This document shows positions 59,532-64,000 of a DNA stretch of 64,000 nt, piece by piece. Origin of the DNA: Plicaturopsis crispa FD-325 SS-3 (lineage: Eukaryota > Basidiomycota > Agaricomycetes > Amylocorticiales > Amylocorticiaceae); the NCBI GenBank assembly GCA_000827205.1, contig KN832554.1, forward strand, positions 3,964,777 through 4,028,776, given 5' to 3'. The position numbers and the translations under genes were made by a program. Every line of letters begins with the position of its first letter. Position 1 is the stretch's first letter. The notes under the pieces were generated by a model. It did no database searches. It saw only the letters and a list, made by a program, of their open reading frames with translations, and was not told the DNA's origin.

Positions 59532-59900
59532 TCATACACCAATCATCTCCACCCCCGTCCCACACCTCCTTTTCCTTTTCCTCTTCCGCTTCCTCCCCAG
59601 CCCATCCCCCTCATCCCCCTGGCCAACGTCAACGTCAACGTCACCATACTCCCTCCGTACCACGCACACCGTCTTGCGCTCCCCGCGCACACCGCCCCTC
59701 CGCAGCGCCCTCTTCAGGCAGTCAACATATACGGGTACACTATCGAATCCGTCGTCCGAACGCGCCTTGTCCCCGCCGTCCGAACGCGCCTTGTCCCCGC
59801 CGTCCGACCGCGCCTTGTCCCCACCGTCCGAACGCGCCGTGAGGTTGACATAGTGCAGGCGCGTCATGGAGGCGAGCGAGAGGAGCGCGGAGTATGCGTA
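59532..59900 (-). pseudogene. Duplicated C-terminal fragment of the neighbouring F-box gene
   Basis: The minus strand encodes MTRLHYVNLTARSDGGDKA, then VPVYVDCLKRALRRGGVRG, ERKTVCVVRREYGD and a basic tail, about 111 codons. The same blocks occur at the end of the F-box gene at 60388-60738 (MKRLHYVNLIAREDGG, VDCLKRALRRGGVRG, ERKTVCVVRREYQ). Upstream the match continues only weakly (YSALLSLASM against LLALGAM) and then ends. I read it as a partial tandem copy, probably not a gene on its own. It carries a 24-bp repeat array absent from the parent. Confidence 0.65.
59754..59842. repeat. 24-bp coding minisatellite
   Basis: About 3.5 units of a 24-bp sequence (core CGAACGCGCCTTGTCCCC) occur in tandem, coding RSDGGDKA repeats on the minus strand. 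The last unit is slightly degenerate. Confidence 0.85.
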
Positions 59901-60387
59901 TACTCTCCGTGTGGGGTGACACGGGCATGCTCAGGACATGAACGGCGCACGTCCGTGGCTCACCGTCGCGGTCAGGGAGCCCATAGCCGACGCGGGATAC
60001 CAGGGCACCCGGGAGGCTCGCCGTTGCCGCCCATCTGGCTTGAAACAGCTCGCCTCCACGGTGCGGGGCGTCCATATGCGATGTCGGCCCCCCTGACTGG
60101 TTGGGCACGCACGACACTAGTGTTCCCGGCGCACCCTACGCACGGATATCCTCAGTATACTACTTAACCTTACCATGATGAGGAGTAGCTGAGCCCGCCA
60201 CACGCGCATTCCCCGCTGTCACGGTCGCTCATGGCTCAGGGCGCCCAAAGCGTCGGCACTGAAGTTTAGCACGCCCGTGGCGGGGGCGCATCATGGCCGT
60301 TTTCCGACTTGCGTCGCGAATTTTTTTTTCACAGTATATGTATCGCCCATGGTCTACTGTTTACACAACACCTGGTTCAAGAAAATA
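59901..60387. other. Spacer between duplicated F-box C-terminal copies
   Basis: This is GC-rich with short open frames only. It is not similar, by eye, to the parent gene. It may be inserted sequence; no terminal repeats were recognised. Confidence 0.4.
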
Positions 60388-61787
60388 CTAAAAACTAATC
60401 ATCTCCACACTCGTCTCACACCTCCGCTTCCTCTTCCTTCCCCCCTCATCCCCTCCATCCCCCTCATCGGCCTGGTACTCCCTCCTTACCACGCACACCG
60501 TCTTGCGCTCCCCGCGCACCCCACCCCTGCGAAGCGCCCTCTTTAGGCAGTCGACGTATACGGGGATAGTATCGAATACGGGGATACTATCGAATACGGG
60601 GACGCTATCGAACTGCGTCCTGTCCCCGCCGTCCGCACGCGCCTTGTCGCCGTCCCCACCGTCCACACGCGCCTTCCCGCCGTCCCCGTCCCCGCCGTCC
60701 TCACGCGCGATAAGGTTAACATAATGCAGGCGCTTCATGGCGCCCAGCGCGAGGAGCGCCTCGGGGGTGAGCAGGGGCGATATGCGTACGTTGAGGGCGC
60801 GCAGGGTGGGTAGTTTCTGGATGATTTCTGTTCGTGATGTCAGTGCGTCGGTACAACGGTGAGGCGAGGATGGGGGGCGTACCGTGGAGTATCGTATCCT
60901 CAGATACGGTGAGGTACGGATAATACACCTCGCCCCTCCCCTTCAGCATCGCCACCACATCCCCATACTCCTTGCACATCTTGGGCTCCATCGGTTTGCC
61001 CGCTTTCAAGTTGGGCGCTCGGCACATGACCAGCCGGTCCACCCCCGGCAGCGCGGGGAGGAGGCACGTAGGCTGTAATGGGACCGCCCACACGACGGTG
61101 CGTATATTCTGAAAGGTGTCTTGCTTCGTAAAGACAGTCGGCCCCAGGAGCCCATCGTACCAGGGGGCGTGCATGACTTGGAGGGTGTGTGCACTGGGAA
61201 GGGAGGCGAGGCAGCGCGCGAGGGTTTGGCGGGTGAAGCGCGAGTTGGGGATGTCTATATCTACGACCCTGTGATACGGGGATAGGTTAAATGCTCCGTG
61301 CATATATAAAGATGGCAGACTTACCGGACGTGTCGAAAAAGCTCCCTATTCCGCACATCAACCACCGCATCGAAAATCCGCTTCAAATCGAGCGTGAGCT
61401 GCACCTGGCTCCACGCCACGGGCACGTACGCCGCGCGCAGCCGCTTACACGTCTGCGCGAGCGCACGGAGCGTCGCCAGTGCCTTCCTAGTCCGCGTGCG
61501 CGAGTGCGTGAAATCGAACGCGTAGGGATTGACGGGCGGCGGGGAGAGGTATCGTCCGATCTCGTAGAGCATCTCTGGGGGGAGGCCGGGGAGTGTGTTG
61601 GGTGCGTGGTGGACCCATTTCTGTGAGGCGCGTTGTAGTATGCATATGAGGGATTAGTGGGGTCGTTGATTTGGAACGAGGGAGTGGTGCTACGTACGCC
61701 TGTTCCTTGGCCTAGTCGTGTTGAGCGACGTACGCCCGTAAAGGGTTCGGTATCAGGCATTGTGATAGTTGATTCCGACTCTGTCAT
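60388..61787 (-). CDS. F-box-like protein with leucine-rich C-terminal region
   Basis: The ATG at 61787 begins MTESESTITMPDTEPF and, after an intron near 61622-61697, reaches LPGLPPEMLYEIGRYLSPPP, an F-box-like opening. It continues with ATLRALAQTCKRLRAAYVPVAW and LDLKRIFDAVVDVRNRELF. The next exon has VVDIDIPNSRFTRQTLARCLASLPSAHTLQVM and LLPALPGVDRLVMCRAPNLKAG, and then LPTLRALNVRISPLLTPEALLALGAMKRLHYVNL. That pattern of spaced Leu residues resembles fungal F-box/LRR-like proteins. The end is the minisatellite-bearing tail with KRALRRGGVRGERKTVCVVRREYQ. It ends at 60388. A partial second copy of the tail lies downstream. Confidence 0.65.
60564..60612. repeat. 18-bp coding minisatellite in the F-box gene
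   Basis: Nearly three units of TATCGAATACGGGGATAC type code FD[ST][VI]PV repeats on the minus strand. The duplicate copy at 59.7 kb has only one such unit. Confidence 0.8.
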
Positions 61788-63022
61788 GATGCAGCTAGGT
61801 GAATGATTATTGAGTTCGGAAAATGGAACTAGCAGCAGTAGCCTATATGGGCTCGATGCGACGTTTGATACCTGTTGGAGTTGGATATGTTTTCAGTTTT
61901 GAACATGAGAGTTAGGGTTAGGCCGTAACCAGGACGCGACCACCTCGGCTTGCACGTGACATGGTTCACGTGCGCGGGGGCACTTGGACTCCGCGGACCG
62001 CGGCCAGCTTGCTTCAAGTTCAAGTTCAAGTTCGTCTTCAACTCGTTGACCTTTACCATGACCTCGCTTCGGCTGCTCTGGCATCTTCCAATGAATCTAC
62101 CGTTTACTGGCAGCTTACTTCGTGATTCTGTCAGTAACACCACGAACGACATACTGCCTTGATTGTCTAGGAGTTTTCGTTCGCCTCCATCCTCCGCCGT
62201 GCCACTCGGATTTCGAAGATTCAAAAGAGACGCCCACAGGATTCCCAGCTAGCCCCGAAGGAGAACAGCCCACGAACTCGAACGTTCGCGCGAAAACGCG
62301 CACAAAATATGGAAAGCCGGACTGGCCAGCTACAAATTGAAACAACCTCCTCGTAAGGCATTGCCCCTGTAAGGACCCCCTGCACCGCGCGCCCTAGTCA
62401 CCACAAACGTACGTAAACTCATTCAGCACCGCCGCGGATGTCGTCGCGCGGTGCATGCTCGTCGCTGTCGCCGACGACGAGCTCGAGTATTTCACCAATT
62501 TTTCATCTTTTCCTTAGGTTTCTTTTGTGGTCTACCTTGATACATGTAGTAGTGTGCTTTCTAAGTATTCATTTCTCTTTCAAAAGGCTTTATCAATGCA
62601 CTATATACATGATGTATGTCTAATCAAAAAAGCGAAGTATATACCTCAATGCATACCTCAGAGCCTCGGTAAATCCGTCCCTTGGGGCCTATAGGTTGAT
62701 GTCTCGAGGTCTGAAGAGGTCCCAAACCTATCCGACCGCTCGAATATCAGAAATGCGCCACAAAAGCGGAGGGTGAGGGGAGTGGGACTTACCAGGGGCA
62801 GTGAATGCACTGGGAAGCATATCTAATCGTCCCTATAGACCTCCTAGAGGCGCGGAATGCAAAATATCGAGTACCTAGCAGGTGCGGAGGGTCAATAAAT
62901 CGGAAATGCGGAGGGGAGGAAATGCAAACACGAGAGAATTGACCTTATACATTCTCCAGGTCTGGGAACGTCAAAACAACGTGTAGGAAGCCTATACATC
63001 GTATAGATCGTGGAGGGGAGAG
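61788..63022. other. Intergenic, 1.2 kb, no gene supported
   Basis: Open frames are short and featureless. A simple tandem run (AAGTTC, about 62014-62033) is present. The right end is AT-rich, reaching the TIR element at 63023. Confidence 0.5.
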
Positions 63023-63606
63023 TAGATCAGTCTTATTCGATTAGCTCACGAGAAGACGAACCGAAAAACAAGCCTGCGGCGTGGCCGTGGTGCCTTCATT
63101 CCAGTCCAAAACCGACCTGTTCGGTTCTACATCAGGCGCGAGCCCTGTCCCTCTCCACTTCGTATCCCCAGTGGCCGCGTCCGTGCGGTGCCAGGCGGCG
63201 CCCATGACTTGTCGCACGGGCTGCAAGTGCGCGACGGTGCCGAGAATGAGAACATACAAGTTGTGGAGGGTTTCTTTTGCCGCGCCCGGTGCGGTTGTCG
63301 TTTTTACAGCGGTCCTTCGGGTGAGAACAACGGCTAAGTATTTGGAAAACATAGCACTGAAGCTATACACCATTTGTTTCGTACCGTTATAGGAGGCAAA
63401 ACATACGAGTACGCCGCCATCGAAAACAGTCGAGTCTATGTCGCGGGTACGACTCTCGCACTCCCTCTATGTCAATGCGCCAGCGCGTTGTCGCGGCGTC
63501 CAATCCTGTACAGGCCTGATGTCCCGATTTTAGCGAGGCACAATACGTGAGCGCCAGGTAAACTTACGCGTTTCTTCTCTCGAGCTAATCGAATAAGACT
63601 GATCTA
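63023..63606. mobile_element. Non-autonomous TIR element (about 584 bp)
   Basis: The ends form a perfect 25-bp inverted repeat starting TAGATCAGTCTTATTCGATT. The left arm is 63023-63047 and the right arm 63582-63606. Beyond it both arms continue with a purine-rich GAGAAGA-like stretch. The outermost TA on both sides could be a TA target duplication, as in Tc1/mariner-type insertions. The interior has a 110-codon minus-strand frame with no transposase motif, so the element looks non-autonomous. Confidence 0.75.
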
Positions 63607-64000
63607 GTCTCGACTCATAGATCGTGTCCTGGAGGTGTAATCAACATGTAGGAGGTTAAAAGGGTGAACATGCCTTGATCAAGACGTGACTTCAGACTTA
63701 CCTGACTTATCCGTAAGCTTCGGAGCGACATAGACCTGTCAGTAACACCCGGTAGTATCCGAGCAATTGCTAGGAAGAAGCATATAAACCAAAAAGAGCA
63801 AGAAAACTAATGCAAAGAGGCAGTTTACCGCGGCCAGAAAGCTACACAGCGAGTAGCTATTATGATTTAAGAGCTATATTGTGTCCCAGGTCTGCATAAC
63901 TTGAGGGTGTGATGCTGTAACTGAATTATTAGAGCACATACCAAAGTCGAGGGAGAAGTACTCACCGGAGCAGATTTGACCAGCCTTAACTTCTACAAGC
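63607..64000 (-). other. Possible exon remnants of an enzyme gene at the right edge
   Basis: On the minus strand, VEVKAGQICSG is followed by GTGAGT (exon end near 63966). Later there is a short exon VYVAPKLTDKS between TGACAG and GTAAGT (about 63701-63736), and DTIYES near 63620. These recall the aldehyde dehydrogenase block around the catalytic Cys (GQ.CS..RVYV...IYD). The spacing is disordered and no continuous product can be built, so it may be a broken gene or chance. It is cut by the window edge. Confidence 0.25.

Overview
The window is nuclear DNA of a filamentous basidiomycete, most likely an agaricomycete (mushroom-forming fungus). Genes are dense and lie on both strands, and almost all are interrupted by short introns of about 48-65 nt with GTRNGT donors and YAG acceptors. 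The protein content is typical of that group: Ppo-type fatty-acid oxygenase, fungal F-box proteins, a DUF2235 protein, a berberine-bridge oxidase and TPR proteins with HeLo/MLKL-like N-termini. Nothing looks prokaryotic, organellar or viral. No tRNA, rRNA or CRISPR array was seen. Exon joins were read by eye from frame, splice consensus and family conservation.

Layout. 0-6.5 kb is a housekeeping block: the 3' end of ADE2, then SCO1 (copper delivery to cytochrome oxidase), LRO1/PDAT (20 exons, several of them microexons) and, on the minus strand, the complex I subunit NDUFB7/B18. 6.8-16.9 kb holds an orphan helical protein, a secreted GH78-like six-hairpin glycosidase, a 2.2-kb gene-free stretch with GC-rich short repeats, a membrane glycosyltransferase-like protein, a seven-TM protein gene broken by a 38-bp tandem duplication, a palindrome-ended MITE-like element, and a decayed paralog of the orphan protein next to that element. 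18.4-24.7 kb carries a MUP1-type methionine/amino acid permease, a small one-TM protein and HeLo-like/TPR protein 1. 26.7-33.5 kb has a secreted SRPBCC-like protein, a secreted FAD oxidase and a DUF2235 hydrolase. 34.7-45.1 kb has a Ppo dioxygenase-P450 fusion, then FUR1 (UPRT), EMG1/NEP1 and SEC14. 45.7-51.7 kb is a divergent pair: an F-box protein and HeLo-like/TPR protein 2. 52-58 kb has a SnoaL-like protein, a one-TM disordered protein with a triplicated motif, and actin (375 aa). 58.4-61.8 kb is a fast-changing patch: an F-box-like/ankyrin protein, a duplicated C-terminal fragment, its parent F-box gene, and coding minisatellites. The last 2 kb holds a TIR element of about 584 bp and possible exon remnants.

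The best leads are the two HeLo-like/TPR proteins, which look like NLR-type regulated cell-death proteins without an NTPase domain; the run of microexons (5, 6, 6, 9, 11 and 15 nt); and the two TIR/palindrome elements. Lipid genes (LRO1, Ppo, SEC14, DUF2235) are well represented, but their spacing and mixed orientation do not suggest a cluster.
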